Shown here: piece after piece, positions 17,156 through 27,218 of the stretch | Numbering within the stretch: position 1 is the stretch's first letter | Layout of the letters: each line of letters opens with the position of its first letter | Assembly (NCBI RefSeq): GCF_003096835.1 | Contig: NZ_QENZ01000003.1 | Coordinates: 124,001 to 188,000 of the forward strand | Direction of reading: 5' to 3' | Length of the DNA: 64,000 nt | Source of the DNA: Balneicella halophila | GTDB lineage: Bacteria; Bacteroidota; Bacteroidia; Bacteroidales; Balneicellaceae | Translations under genes and position numbers: made by a program | Notes under the pieces: model-generated | Databases searched by the model: none | What the model was told of the DNA's origin: nothing | The model's input: the letters and a program-made list of their open reading frames with translations, nothing else

Positions 17156-19813
17156 ATGAAGAAGATTATTGGATTATTACTATTAGTGACATTATCCTCA
17201 TTTGCTTTCGCTCAAAATTTCATTGTACAAGGCAAAGTGATAGATGAAGAAGGAAATCCTATAGTTGGTGCCAACGTATATATAAAAAATTCATCACTTG
17301 GCGCTGTAACAAACATTAATGGCGAATACACTATCGAGAATATTGGTAAAGGAATTCAAGAATTTGAAGCTTCCTATATCGGTTTTGAAACGGTAGCTAA
17401 AAGTTTAGATATTCAAAGAAATACTGTTTTAGACTTTCAACTTTCTTCGGGTGTTTTGCTTGAAGGCTTAATTGTTACTGCACAGAAAAGGGAACAATCA
17501 ATAAAAGAAATTCCAACAGCGCTTACCTCTATTTCAAACAACTTTATTGAGAAAACCGGAAATTCTGAAATAGATCAACTAGCATCATACATTCCTGGTC
17601 TTGAGTTTCAAGTGCAAAGTCCAAACAATCCCGGATTTGTGGTCAGAGGAATTACCAGTGATGACGACTCAGCTAATAACGAACCTCGAGTCTCAATTTT
17701 CCAAGATGGGGTTTCAATTAGTAAATCAAGAGGTTCTGTGGTTGAAATTTTCGATATGCAACGTGTTGAAGTTCTGAAAGGTCCACAAGGAACATTATTT
17801 GGTCGTGGTGCCCAAATCGGAGCTTTGCATTTGATACAAAACAAACCAAAGAATTATTATGATGCTGGGCTACGTATTGGCTTCGGAGACTACAAATACA
17901 ATCATGTTGAGATTTTCGGGAATGCCCCAATAGTGAAAGATAAGCTTTTTCCACGTATCTCAGGTATTTATAAAAAAAGAGAGGGATTTATTGAGAATCT
18001 ATCTGGAGGAAAATTGAATGGTAAAGACACAAAAGCAGTATGAGCTTCTTTGAAATGGATGGCTTCTGATCAAACGGATTTTACATTAATCGGGAATTAT
18101 CAAAAAGATACGCCTCCGGGAACAGCTTTCAAAAGTGGCACTTATGCTCCAAAAAGTGGTGATTTAAGTCCATTTACTTTTGCAGATTTAGAAAGAGGAC
18201 ATGAATTAGGACTCAAAAGAGATGTATAGGGTATTACTTTGCTCGGAGAGCATCAATTTAATGATAAGGTATCATTATCATCAATAACTGCATATAGAAA
18301 ATTTGATTCTGATGAAGCTTTTGATGCAGACGGAACAGTAGCTCCAGTACTTTTCTTTCATGAAAAATCAAAAGGAGATCAATTCAGCCAAGAACTTCGT
18401 TTAAATTTCAAATTAGGTGAGCGATTCAAGGGATTTGCAGGCTGCAATTATTTCTCAGAAGATGGATATCAAGATGTGCCTATGACAACAGATGAGCGCA
18501 GTTTTTTAGCTATTCTCTCACCACTTGTAGCGCCATAATTAAATGAACAGCTACTGCCACTAAACCAACTCTATCAAGGAATGCAACCAGGATACCCTAA
18601 TGTTTCGATAGTGCCAACCCCTCTTTTAATAAATGGTGTGCCAATACTTCCTTCATCACCGAGAGATTTATTGTCAGCACCACTCATTCCTTTTGAATAC
18701 ATTCCTGCTCCATACCAACCACAGGTAGCACCTCTGTATGGATTAATGAGCTTGCCTCTAAGTCCTGAACATCATGAATATTATAAAAACTATGGAGATA
18801 ATAAGGCTTACGAATTGTTCGCCGATGGAACTTATGACATCACTGAACAATTAAGCATAACTGCCGGAGTTCGCTTTAGTATTGAAAAGATTTCTTCATC
18901 TTGCGAGGCTGGTGGTGATAATAAAGCCCACCTAGGTTTTGCAAGAAACGCAGGTTCTAATCTCCTTTTTATGCCAACAGAGAAAATCTCTGAGGAAGAC
19001 ACTTTCAAATCATGGGTTGGACGTTTAGCCTTAAACTATGCACTTACAGAAGACTGGGAATTATATGCAAGTGTCGCTAAAGGTCGTCGTCCTAATGTTA
19101 TTCAATTTATTTCAACACCTAACAATGATGGCAGTTACACAAGCAACTACAACATCCAGACTTTAAATGATGAGATTGTAAAGAGTTACGAATTGGGTTT
19201 GAAAGGATTGACATTAGGCAATCATTTGTACTTTGATATTGCAGCATTCTATTATGATTATACTGATTTTCAAACAAGTACTGTTGACGAAAACTCTCTT
19301 CTGATTATTTATAAAGACGCAGGAGACGCTACTGCTTATGGTGCAGAGACATCACTACAATGGCAAATCAACAAAGGTGTTTCTCTTTTTGGAAATTATG
19401 CATACATCAATGCTGAATTTGCTGATGAAGATTCTGAGGGTAATCAACAATCCTTGTCAGGAAATACATTCCGACTTACGCCTGAGCATAGTTTCACTTT
19501 AGGCACTCATATGAGTTGGAAAATTAATAATAATTTCAATCTATTCCTCAGACCTGTCTATAAATACAAATCAAAGGTTTTCTTCGAAGAAACAAACTTA
19601 GAAGTAGAGTCACAAGATGGTTACGGCTTACTAAACGGCAGAGTAGGTTTTGAGATGCCAGAGAACAAACTAACGGTCACTTTCTTTATGAATAATATTT
19701 TAAATGAAGAATATTTGATTGATGCTGGTAATACAGGACGTAATTTTGGTATTCCAACATTTATTGCTGGTGCACCCCGCATGTGGGGAATCGAATTAAA
19801 TGTTAAATTATAA
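17156..19813 (+). pseudogene. TonB-dependent receptor with three in-frame stop codons
   Basis: One continuous 886-codon frame encodes a whole outer-membrane receptor but contains TGA at 18041-18043, TAG at 18227-18229 and TAA at 18536-18538. The order is: signal peptide (1-20, ending FAFAQ), CarboxypepD_reg-like domain (22-105), plug (from VTAQKREQSIKEIP through GPQGTLFGRGAQ), then barrel strands to a C-terminal aromatic end. There is no frameshift, and the sequence between the stops remains receptor-like (for example KWMASDQTDFTLIGNYQ). Substitutions such as CGA to TGA and CAA or CAG to TAA or TAG would explain all three. The family imports large nutrients with TonB energy. The start of the glycerophosphodiesterase gene 4 bases downstream suggests a phosphodiester-related substrate, which is an inference. 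Confidence 0.85.
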
Positions 19814-19817
19814 TTGA

Positions 19818-20729
19818 ATGAGAAATATAATTGTCCTATTTGTTTTCGTTCTTACTCTTTTATCTTGTATCAACACGCATAAAAAACAAGTTAAAAGTGC
19901 TCCCAAAGAAAAATATCATTATGATCTTCAAGGACATAGAGGCGCAAGAGGTTTAGCTCCTGAAAATACCATGCCCGCTTTTGAAAAAGCTCTAGAATTA
20001 GGTGTTAAAACTTTAGAGTTAGACGTAGTTCTAAGTAAAGATAAGCAAGTTGTTGTATCGCATGAACCTTGGTTCAATGCGATACTTACGTTAACGCCTG
20101 AGAACGAGGAAATGCAGGAAATAACCCCTCCTTCCACTAATTTCTATCAAATGGATTACTCAAATATAAAAGAGTATGATTGTGGAAGTCGTCAGCATCC
20201 AAATTTTCCACATCAAAAGTTAAAACGAACTCATAAGCCTTTACTAACAGATGTTTTTGAAGTTATTGAAAAGAAGAGTTTAGAAACAGGTAAATCCTTA
20301 CACTATAATATAGAGATAAAAAGTATGCCTCAGGGAGATAACATTTACCATCCTGAGCCTAAAGAATATGTTGACATCGTACTGAACACTATTCAGGATA
20401 GAATCCCAAACGAACGTTTCAACATTCAAAGTTTTGATTTTCGGATTTTACAATATTTGCATGAAAACTACCCCAAAATTGCCGTTGCCGCATTGGTAGA
20501 AAAAGGTACTCTCAATGCTAATCTGACAAATTTAGGTTTTACCCCAGAAATTTATAGCCCTAATTATACATTGGTTGATAGTGAATTGGTCGCAGATGCA
20601 CACCAAAAAGGCATAAAAGTGATACCTTGGACAGTAAATTCAAAAAAAGAAATGTTAAAGCTTTTACAAGCAGGAGTGGATGGAATAATCACGGACTATC
20701 CTGACCGAGCTCTTGAGTATAGGGAGTAA
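19818..20729 (+). CDS. Glycerophosphodiester phosphodiesterase, lipoprotein
   Basis: A 303-residue GDPD-family enzyme. The lipobox TLLSC puts the lipid on Cys17. The catalytic HRGARGLAPENT (His40 region), the metal ligands in LELDVVLSKD and the second His in VVSHEP are present, and the TIM barrel ends with ITDYPDRAL. It hydrolyses deacylated phospholipids such as glycerophosphocholine to sn-glycerol 3-phosphate and an alcohol. It starts 4 bases after the receptor gene, so the two form an operon; the stops in the receptor could reduce its expression by polarity. It meets the next gene tail to tail with one base between them. Confidence 0.94.
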   Translation: MRNIIVLFVFVLTLLSCINTHKKQVKSAPKEKYHYDLQGHRGARGLAPENTMPAFEKALELGVKTLELDVVLSKDKQVVVSHEPWFNAILTLTPENEEMQEITPPSTNFYQMDYSNIKEYDCGSRQHPNFPHQKLKRTHKPLLTDVFEVIEKKSLETGKSLHYNIEIKSMPQGDNIYHPEPKEYVDIVLNTIQDRIPNERFNIQSFDFRILQYLHENYPKIAVAALVEKGTLNANLTNLGFTPEIYSPNYTLVDSELVADAHQKGIKVIPWTVNSKKEMLKLLQAGVDGIITDYPDRALEYRE

Positions 20730-20730
20730 A

Positions 20731-21321
20731 TTATTTCCCTTTTCGGAAACGTCCAAAACGCTTCTTTGGTACGCCCTCAGTCGGAAGGTAACTTAGATTG
20801 GCAAAACGGATATCACCAATCGTATAAAAAGCTTTTGGATTATGCTCTTTAACTATTTCCAATACTTTAGCAATCGCTTTGCGCTTGATGATGCAATAAA
20901 TGATATTCACATCTCCTTTGCCGCCTTTCGCTTTCACATTAGTAACACCATAGCCTGATGTCGTCAATTTGTCGATAAGCTCCTGTCCCGGAAGGCGTGT
21001 TATAATTTGAATACCCACATGCCCAAGTGCCATACGCTCTTCGATAAGTAATCCCACATAATTACCTGCAGCAAAACCGCCTGAATAGGCAACATAATAA
21101 ACCCAATTATCAAGATTTTCAAAAATTTTACTCATCGCAATGAGCCAAATCAGCACCTCAAAAAATCCTAATAATGGCGCTAAGAATTTATAGCCTTTTG
21201 AAACAAAAACAATACGGATAGTTCCAATGGTAACATCGGCAATTCTTGATAAGAAAATCAACAAAGGAATCAAAACATATACAAAAAAGAATCCGTCAGT
21301 ATCTATCAAAAATGCTGTCAT
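20731..21321 (-). CDS. DUF5698/DUF2179 membrane protein (UPF0316-like)
   Basis: A 196-residue protein with three N-terminal membrane helices (about 10-30, 40-63, 70-88; includes SRIADVTIGTIRIVFVSKG) followed by a small cytoplasmic domain (IQIITRLPGQELIDKLTTSGYGVT and NIIYCIIKRK) of the DUF2179 type, also found at the end of the YitT protein at 30255-31163. The C-terminus is basic (KKRFGRFRKGK). The function is not known. A -7 box lies about 20 bases ahead of its ATG. Confidence 0.88.
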   Translation of the reverse strand: MTAFLIDTDGFFFVYVLIPLLIFLSRIADVTIGTIRIVFVSKGYKFLAPLLGFFEVLIWLIAMSKIFENLDNWVYYVAYSGGFAAGNYVGLLIEERMALGHVGIQIITRLPGQELIDKLTTSGYGVTNVKAKGGKGDVNIIYCIIKRKAIAKVLEIVKEHNPKAFYTIGDIRFANLSYLPTEGVPKKRFGRFRKGK

Positions 21322-21341
21322 TATTTTATGTTTTTAGTATT

Positions 21342-21349
21342 CAAAAATA
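21342..21349 (-). promoter_or_regulatory. -7 box (TATTTTTG) for the UPF0316-like gene
   Basis: A TAnnTTTG match on the minus strand, 20 bases upstream of the ATG at 21321. Confidence 0.4.
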
Positions 21350-21414
21350 AAAGTACAAAAATCTTTAGGGAATACGAAATTACCGACAATCAACTTCAGA
21401 AAGAAATAACATAA

Positions 21415-21443
21415 AATAACGACTTGGAAGTTCCCTAGTCGTT
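21415..21443 (-). terminator. Probable terminator of the efflux operon
   Basis: On the minus strand AACGACTAGGG pairs with the AACGACTTGG complement (one mismatch), with a short loop and a T-rich tail. It starts 17 bases after the TolC-family stop codon. Confidence 0.55.
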
Positions 21444-21459
21444 TTATACCTAGTGGAAT

Positions 21460-22863
21460 CTATAGCTTTAAGGGTTCTCCACTGTAAAATTCTAGAATTT
21501 TTGTTCGGAATATATATTCATACTTAGCTTGAAGCATATCTGATTTTGCAGTGGTAAGCGTATGCAACGACTCGTTGTAGTCAAAATTGCTGACCTTGCC
21601 TAATTGATATTTCTCTTCCACATAGCGAAATGTTTCTTCAAGTGAAGCTAAAGACATTCTTTGAGCTTCGTATTTCTTAATCGCAAGAACTGCATTAGTA
21701 TAAGCTTGTTGCAATTCTTTATAAAGCCTATTATACTCTATCTCCTGCTGTATCTTCACATCCTCCATTTGTAATTTTGTATTTCTTACAGCAGTACGAG
21801 TCTGGAATTTATTGAAAATTGGAATATTCAAATTTAATCCCCACGATTTGCTTAAGTTCAAGTCATATTGGTCTGCAAAAGACATTTTATCGCCTTGAAT
21901 AAATTGCCCGGGATTGGAGGGGTCAGGAACATAATTATAACGTAAGTTCGAATATCCTGAACCAATATTCGCACTTAATCCCAAAGTTGGATAATAATTA
22001 GATTTTGCGATATCAATACTTTTCTCTGCACTCTCAAGTTGGTAATTATATGACTTCATACTTGGTCTTTGCTCAATAATCTCATCATACGTACTCGTAT
22101 AATTAATTAAAGTTGCATCAGCTTGGTCAATTTCTTCAACATCTGGATCGATGATTGTAAAAGCATTGTCGTATGGAATGTCTAGCGCTTGATAAAGATC
22201 TAAATAGGCTAATGAAAGTCTGTTTTCAGCCTCTACGATAGTGCTTTGGTTTTTAGCTACTTGAGATTGCTGTTCCAACAGATCTCCCTTAGGCAATTTC
22301 CCGGCTTCAACCAATTGATTGATTCTATTCATCTGAGCCTCTATAATACTCAAATTATCTTTAGCTACTTGGAGTTGCTCTTTGGCATACAATATATTTA
22401 GATAATAAGAAGTGATATTTAAAGCAAGATCTTCTCTGGCAGTCTCTATATCCAACAAACTGGCTTGCAAATCAATTTCTTGTTTTTCAATCTCATGTTT
22501 TTTCCGAAAACCATTGAAGATATTAACAGACGTTCCTATACCATAATTGATATTTGAGCTATTTTCATCTGTATAAGTGTTTGTTACATAATTGACATTT
22601 CTGCCATAGTTATTATTCCACGAGGTAGAACCACTTACTATAGGAAGTCTGTCATATTTTGCTTGTTTCAAATTGTTCTCGCTTATATGAATACGATTTC
22701 TGTTGCGCAATAACTGTAAATTATTCTCTTGTGCATATTCAATACAATCTTGAAGTGTCCACTCAGTTTTCTTAGAGGTTTCTTGTGCATTTACGTAAAA
22801 AGTAGCTACAGCTGAAAATAGGATTGTTAAGATATATGGGATGATTTTTTGCATGCTTTCCAA
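21460..22863 (-). CDS. TolC-family outer membrane efflux channel
   Basis: A 467-residue protein with a signal peptide (cleavage after VNAQ, about 26) and two OEP repeats of long amphipathic helices with short strands, which assemble as the trimeric outer-membrane and periplasmic tunnel. The first repeat starts WTLQDCIEYAQENNLQLL; the second contains IDIAKSNYYPTLGLSANIGSGYSN. Length and architecture are normal. It is the last gene of a five-gene set (ATPase, two permeases, adaptor, channel), which gives a complete MacAB-TolC-like export route. Confidence 0.94.
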   Translation of the reverse strand: MESMQKIIPYILTILFSAVATFYVNAQETSKKTEWTLQDCIEYAQENNLQLLRNRNRIHISENNLKQAKYDRLPIVSGSTSWNNNYGRNVNYVTNTYTDENSSNINYGIGTSVNIFNGFRKKHEIEKQEIDLQASLLDIETAREDLALNITSYYLNILYAKEQLQVAKDNLSIIEAQMNRINQLVEAGKLPKGDLLEQQSQVAKNQSTIVEAENRLSLAYLDLYQALDIPYDNAFTIIDPDVEEIDQADATLINYTSTYDEIIEQRPSMKSYNYQLESAEKSIDIAKSNYYPTLGLSANIGSGYSNLRYNYVPDPSNPGQFIQGDKMSFADQYDLNLSKSWGLNLNIPIFNKFQTRTAVRNTKLQMEDVKIQQEIEYNRLYKELQQAYTNAVLAIKKYEAQRMSLASLEETFRYVEEKYQLGKVSNFDYNESLHTLTTAKSDMLQAKYEYIFRTKILEFYSGEPLKL

Positions 22864-22879
22864 TTTTATAGGTAATGAG

Positions 22880-23968
22880 TTAATCTTTCTTTACTCCGGC
22901 CTTTACTTCTTCCTCGGGAGATAATCCGTCTAGTATTTCTACGTTAATACCATCAGACAATCCAGTTTCGATAGGGCGTTCTTCAAATTGTTGTTTTTCG
23001 CCTCCCGGTTTCAGAACTTCAACAAAAATAGAATCATTTCGGAAAGTCAAGTAGCTTTCTTTTAAAGTATATACGCTATCTCTTTTATCCAAGACAATGT
23101 CAGCATTGGCACTATATCCGGCACGAATGGCCTGTCCTTCTTTTAGATTAACTTTTGCTTTTATTTCAAATTTCACTGCGCCTCCATCGTCATTACCTTT
23201 AGGAGCGATATGTTCTAATGTCGCCTCGAACTTCTCATTATTTACTGCACCTATAGTCAGCTCCACAGGCATTCCGATATAGAGTTTTGCCACATCTGTT
23301 TCATCAATTTTCCCTTCAAAAATAATTTCATCCATATCCGCAACTGATGCAATCGTAGTACCGTCGTTAAAGTTATTCGAAGCAATTACTGAATTACCAA
23401 TCTTAACAGGAATTTGTAGAATCATTCCATCAATAGTAGAACGAATGGTGGTATTTGAGGATTTATTACCTGACAATGCACCTGTTTTGGTGATTTGCAA
23501 ATTGCTTTTTGCACCTTCCAACTCTTCTTTAGCATTTAAGTAGCTTACTTCCGTTTTTTCAAACTCCACACTGGCAATCACTCCTTTAGTAAATAAATCT
23601 TTATCTCGGTTGTAATTTTTGAGTGCATTATTATAATTAATCTGTGCAACATTGACACGATTCATTGCACTATTCAAATTCACCTCATTAGGTATAATGC
23701 TCACTTTGGCAATCTTATCCCCCTTTTTCACAATCTGCCCTTCCTTCACATACAATTCTTCTATGATTCCTGAAATACTTTGCGGTTTTATAGCAACCTC
23801 TTTCCTCGGAACAATTTTTCCTGTAGCCATTGTGCGTTTTTTAATGTCTTCTTTAGTCATCGTCGTTGTTTCGTACACAGTGTCTTTTTTTATTCCTTTC
23901 AAGAATAACCAACCTAATGTGCCTACGAAAAGCAAGACAGCAAGTACGATAAAAATGATTTTTTTCAT
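22880..23968 (-). CDS. Periplasmic adaptor (MacA/HlyD family)
   Basis: A 362-residue membrane-fusion protein. It has one N-terminal membrane helix (3-22), a lipoyl-like half (IKPQSISGIIEELYVKEGQIVKKGD), a coiled-coil hairpin (about 100-160), the second lipoyl half with a beta-barrel domain (MPVELTIGAVN), and a membrane-proximal domain near the end (GLSDGINVEILDGL). It links the inner-membrane ABC permeases to the TolC channel encoded 16 bases downstream, and probably gates substrate entry from the periplasm. Confidence 0.94.
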   Translation of the reverse strand: MKKIIFIVLAVLLFVGTLGWLFLKGIKKDTVYETTTMTKEDIKKRTMATGKIVPRKEVAIKPQSISGIIEELYVKEGQIVKKGDKIAKVSIIPNEVNLNSAMNRVNVAQINYNNALKNYNRDKDLFTKGVIASVEFEKTEVSYLNAKEELEGAKSNLQITKTGALSGNKSSNTTIRSTIDGMILQIPVKIGNSVIASNNFNDGTTIASVADMDEIIFEGKIDETDVAKLYIGMPVELTIGAVNNEKFEATLEHIAPKGNDDGGAVKFEIKAKVNLKEGQAIRAGYSANADIVLDKRDSVYTLKESYLTFRNDSIFVEVLKPGGEKQQFEERPIETGLSDGINVEILDGLSPEEEVKAGVKKD

Positions 23969-24009
23969 TGCGGTATGATTTTTATTGTTTTTTTTATAAT
24001 TCTAAATTT

Positions 24010-25269
24010 TTATTCGTCTCTCAGAGCGTCAATTGGTTTTATGCTCGTTGCTCTAGAGGCAGGGAAAAGTCCTGCAAATATTCCTCCTAATATCAAAATA
24101 ACCAATGCTGCTAAACCCATTCTTAAGTTGGCTTCAGGAACAAAATGTATGAAAGCATCCTTAGTTGCTTCGTCACTAATCATGCTCACTAGTTCTAGAA
24201 ATGCTACAGAAAAGAATAACCCAAAGAACCCTGCAAAAACGGTAAGTATTGCTGATTCAAAAAGTATTTGGTTTCGTATCATTTTTGACTGTGCTCCTAG
24301 TGCTCTTTTAATACCAATCTCTTTCGTCCTTTCTTTAATCACAATAAGCATGATATTACCCACACCTATAATCCCAGCGAGTAGTGTGCCCAATCCAACA
24401 ATCCATGAAAGGAAACTTACTCCCTTATACACACCATTTAACTTAATAAATTCTTTTTGCATATTGAAACCGCCTATGGCTTTAGTATCTTCTGGGGAAA
24501 GGTCATGCTGTTTCAACAAAAAGGCTTTGATATCTTCCTCAACCTCTTCAACCATTACATCTTTCTTAGCAGTGAAGCAGAAAAAGTGCACTTCATTGCC
24601 ATACCCATAAGTTTTCTGAAGCGTTGTAAATGGGATATAAACAGTAGATTTGGGATTAGACCCAATATTCATTTGCGTCTTTGGATGAGCAACTCCGACT
24701 ATTTTGAAATAAACATTATCAACTTCAATATATTCGTCTATAGGGTCAGTGCCTCTGAAAATCTCTTCAACTATATCTTCACCTATTACACACACTTTAC
24801 GCTCTTCGTCAATATCTCTTTGGTTCAATGAACGACCACTGGTAATGTCAATAGGAATGATTTGAAAATACTCTGGATAATCTCCAAAGACGGAATAGCT
24901 TCCTTTCATTTCACCATAGACAACATTTTCTCCACTGTCATTAAATGAACCTTGCAATCGTGGTGCTATTAGATCAAGATCAGGAACTAGAGTTTTTATA
25001 CTTTTGATATCGTAATTATTGATAGTCCATCTGCGTCCTGCATTGTATCCTTTGTAAGGTATAGAAGAGCTCTGTGACCACATAAATGCTGAGTTAGTAG
25101 CTATCCCCTCAAAATTTTCATTGAGACCATCTTCAAAGCCTTTACTTGCACCCAACATAATTATAAGAATGAAAATCCCCCAAAACACGCCAAAAGCGGT
25201 AAGCACACTGCGGAGCTTGTTACTCTTTATCGTTGACCATATTTCTATCCAGTTATCTCTATTAAACAT
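24010..25269 (-). CDS. ABC transporter permease, MacB type (second copy)
   Basis: A 419-residue MacB/FtsX-family permease: one N-terminal helix (about 17-40, LTAFGVFWGIFILIIMLG), a large periplasmic MacB_PCD domain, and three C-terminal helices with the conserved cytoplasmic KERTKEIGIKRALGA loop and the terminal KPIDALRDE coupling motif. MacB proteins push substrates out from the periplasmic side rather than across the membrane. It has no fused ATPase; the separate ATPase at 26544-27218 should power it together with the paralogue at 25303-26538. Confidence 0.94.
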   Translation of the reverse strand: MFNRDNWIEIWSTIKSNKLRSVLTAFGVFWGIFILIIMLGASKGFEDGLNENFEGIATNSAFMWSQSSSIPYKGYNAGRRWTINNYDIKSIKTLVPDLDLIAPRLQGSFNDSGENVVYGEMKGSYSVFGDYPEYFQIIPIDITSGRSLNQRDIDEERKVCVIGEDIVEEIFRGTDPIDEYIEVDNVYFKIVGVAHPKTQMNIGSNPKSTVYIPFTTLQKTYGYGNEVHFFCFTAKKDVMVEEVEEDIKAFLLKQHDLSPEDTKAIGGFNMQKEFIKLNGVYKGVSFLSWIVGLGTLLAGIIGVGNIMLIVIKERTKEIGIKRALGAQSKMIRNQILFESAILTVFAGFFGLFFSVAFLELVSMISDEATKDAFIHFVPEANLRMGLAALVILILGGIFAGLFPASRATSIKPIDALRDE

Positions 25270-25302
25270 TTCTTAGTTTTCTTTTAAGGAGTAGCTCTTA
25301 AT

Positions 25303-26538
25303 TTATTCATAACGAAGTGCTTCTATCGGTTTTATTTTTGCTGCTTTTCTTGCTGGTAGCCATCCTGCTAAAGCACCTGCTACTATGAGAACTACAGTAG
25401 CAATAATTGCAGTTTTTATATCAACAGTCGGATTTAAAAAAGCTGAACTATCTCCTCCCTTTGTTAAGTAATTTATTCCTTCTACAAGGACTGCACCCAG
25501 CACTAAACCTATATAACCAGCCAATGAGGTTATAAGAACAGATTCGAAAATAACTTGTTTGATTATACTGTTTGGTCTAGCTCCTAAAGCTTTTCTTATA
25601 CCAATCTCTTTTGTTCGTTCTTTAACTGAAATAAGCATAATATTACTGATACCCGTTATCCCAGATATTAAGGTCAAAATACCAATAATCATTACAAAAA
25701 GTTTTATCGCAATAATAACTCCTTTTGCTCTGCCATATTCTTCAATATTGTTTTGTACACCTAAAGCTCGTTTGTCGTCTTTTCTAAAATCATATTTTCT
25801 GCCAAAAAAACCTCTTATCTTATTTTCCAATTTTTTGGAAGCTGAAAGATCGGCATCAACGATTAGGCTAATGTTGTGTATCCGATCACTCCCGGAGTTA
25901 TAGATATTTTGTGCTGTAGAAATAGGAACTAGCAACCGCCCATTTTCCCAAGGGTTGTTGTATTCTATAACTCCAACAATTAGAAAAGATGAACCATCAA
26001 TTTTCAGATATTTGCCTTCGATATCTTCGTCTTTATCAAATAATTCCTCATAAGGTGTTTTACCTAGCAAAACAACTTTTCGATTATGTAAAATATCCAA
26101 ACCATTGATAAATCGACCTTGAAGCAGGTTTAAGTTCTCCATTTCAAGACCATCCGCTCCAATACCGTTAGTCTGGTATGAACCATTCTTGTCTTTATAG
26201 TTGGCTGTTTTTGTCCCAAACCAATAGGTCGAAGCATACCCAGTTACTTCATCAAAATATTCTTCTAGGATTTCTGCATCTTCATTGTAGATATGAATAG
26301 GACGCCCTTTCTGCAGACCTTTATATTCTTCAGAAGTTGTTCCTCCAGAAACGGAAATTTTATTCTGGGCATCTTTACCAAATCCTTCTTCCATAGCATT
26401 CTCAACGCCATTGCCCATCCCTAGTAGCACAACGAATATAAATATTCCCCAAGCTACAGCAAATCCAGTAAGTGCGGTTCGTAATTTGTTTTTGCTGAGC
26501 GTATCAATTATCTCTGTTAATGCTTCGCTTTGGAACAT
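25303..26538 (-). CDS. ABC transporter permease, MacB type (first copy)
   Basis: A 411-residue permease with the same plan as its neighbour: MFQSEALTEIIDTL before helix 1 (20-42), a periplasmic MacB_PCD domain, KERTKEIGIRKALGA, and KPIEALRYE at the end. The two permeases resemble each other at both ends but diverge in the periplasmic part, so they probably form a heterodimer that binds an asymmetric substrate. The start codon is 5 bases after the ATPase stop codon, consistent with translational coupling. Confidence 0.94.
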   Translation of the reverse strand: MFQSEALTEIIDTLSKNKLRTALTGFAVAWGIFIFVVLLGMGNGVENAMEEGFGKDAQNKISVSGGTTSEEYKGLQKGRPIHIYNEDAEILEEYFDEVTGYASTYWFGTKTANYKDKNGSYQTNGIGADGLEMENLNLLQGRFINGLDILHNRKVVLLGKTPYEELFDKDEDIEGKYLKIDGSSFLIVGVIEYNNPWENGRLLVPISTAQNIYNSGSDRIHNISLIVDADLSASKKLENKIRGFFGRKYDFRKDDKRALGVQNNIEEYGRAKGVIIAIKLFVMIIGILTLISGITGISNIMLISVKERTKEIGIRKALGARPNSIIKQVIFESVLITSLAGYIGLVLGAVLVEGINYLTKGGDSSAFLNPTVDIKTAIIATVVLIVAGALAGWLPARKAAKIKPIEALRYE

Positions 26539-26543
26539 AAGGT

Positions 26544-27218
26544 TTAGTGTTCAGTTATTTTTTCAATAATACCATCAGTAAGATGAATCACTTTTTGAGT
26601 CATTTCAGCTATATCATGCTCATGCGTTACTATAACCACAGTCATTCCTTCATGATGAATTTCTTTCAGCAATTCCATTACTTCATAGGAAGTTGTAGTG
26701 TCTAATGCCCCCGTCGGCTCATCAGCTAAAATCAGCTTTGGTTTGCTTGCTAAAGCTCTAGCAATAGCAACCCGTTGTTTTTGTCCTCCAGAGAGTTCAT
26801 TTGGCATATGTTCTGCCCAAGGTTTCAAGCCTACTTTATCTAAATACTCTAATGCAATTGCATTTCGTTCTTCTCTTTTTACTCCTTGATAATATAGAGG
26901 GAGAGCTACATTCTCTTGTGCATTTTTAAAGGATATTAAATTAAAAGACTGAAATACAAAACCTAAAAAACGATTTCTGTAATAAGCTGCTTGGTTTTCT
27001 GTTAAATTCTTCATTAAATTACCATCAAGATGATAAGTACCCTCATCATAGTTGTCAAGTAGTCCAACAAGATTTAGCAATGTTGATTTTCCGGAGCCTG
27101 ATGAGCCCATTATGGACACTAACTCACCCTCTTTAATGTGTAAGTCAATACCTTTAAGCACATGAAGACTTTCTTTACCTACATGATAGGATTTGTGAAT
27201 ATTATGGAGTTTTATCAT
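26544..27218 (-). CDS. ABC transporter ATP-binding protein (MacB/LolD type)
   Basis: A 224-residue ATPase of the class that serves MacB- and LolCDE-like permeases. Walker A GSSGSGKST, Q-loop FVFQSFNL, the ABC signature LSGGQKQR, Walker B LILADEPTGALD and the switch His in VIVTHEHD are intact. It is the first gene of the efflux operon; no exact TAnnTTTG promoter was seen in the 83-base gap to the next gene. Confidence 0.96.
   Translation of the reverse strand: MIKLHNIHKSYHVGKESLHVLKGIDLHIKEGELVSIMGSSGSGKSTLLNLVGLLDNYDEGTYHLDGNLMKNLTENQAAYYRNRFLGFVFQSFNLISFKNAQENVALPLYYQGVKREERNAIALEYLDKVGLKPWAEHMPNELSGGQKQRVAIARALASKPKLILADEPTGALDTTTSYEVMELLKEIHHEGMTVVIVTHEHDIAEMTQKVIHLTDGIIEKITEH

Noticed and set aside
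18041-18538. Selenocysteine or a changed genetic code as the reason for the stops in the TonB receptor
   Set aside because: All three stop codons occur in the gene and all three end normal genes nearby; RF1 is normal, and no selA, selB or SECIS-like structure is seen.
23975-24610. Plus-strand 211-residue ORF opposite the MacB-type permease
   Set aside because: Antisense shadow of a clear MacB gene; its sequence is the complement of the conserved helices.
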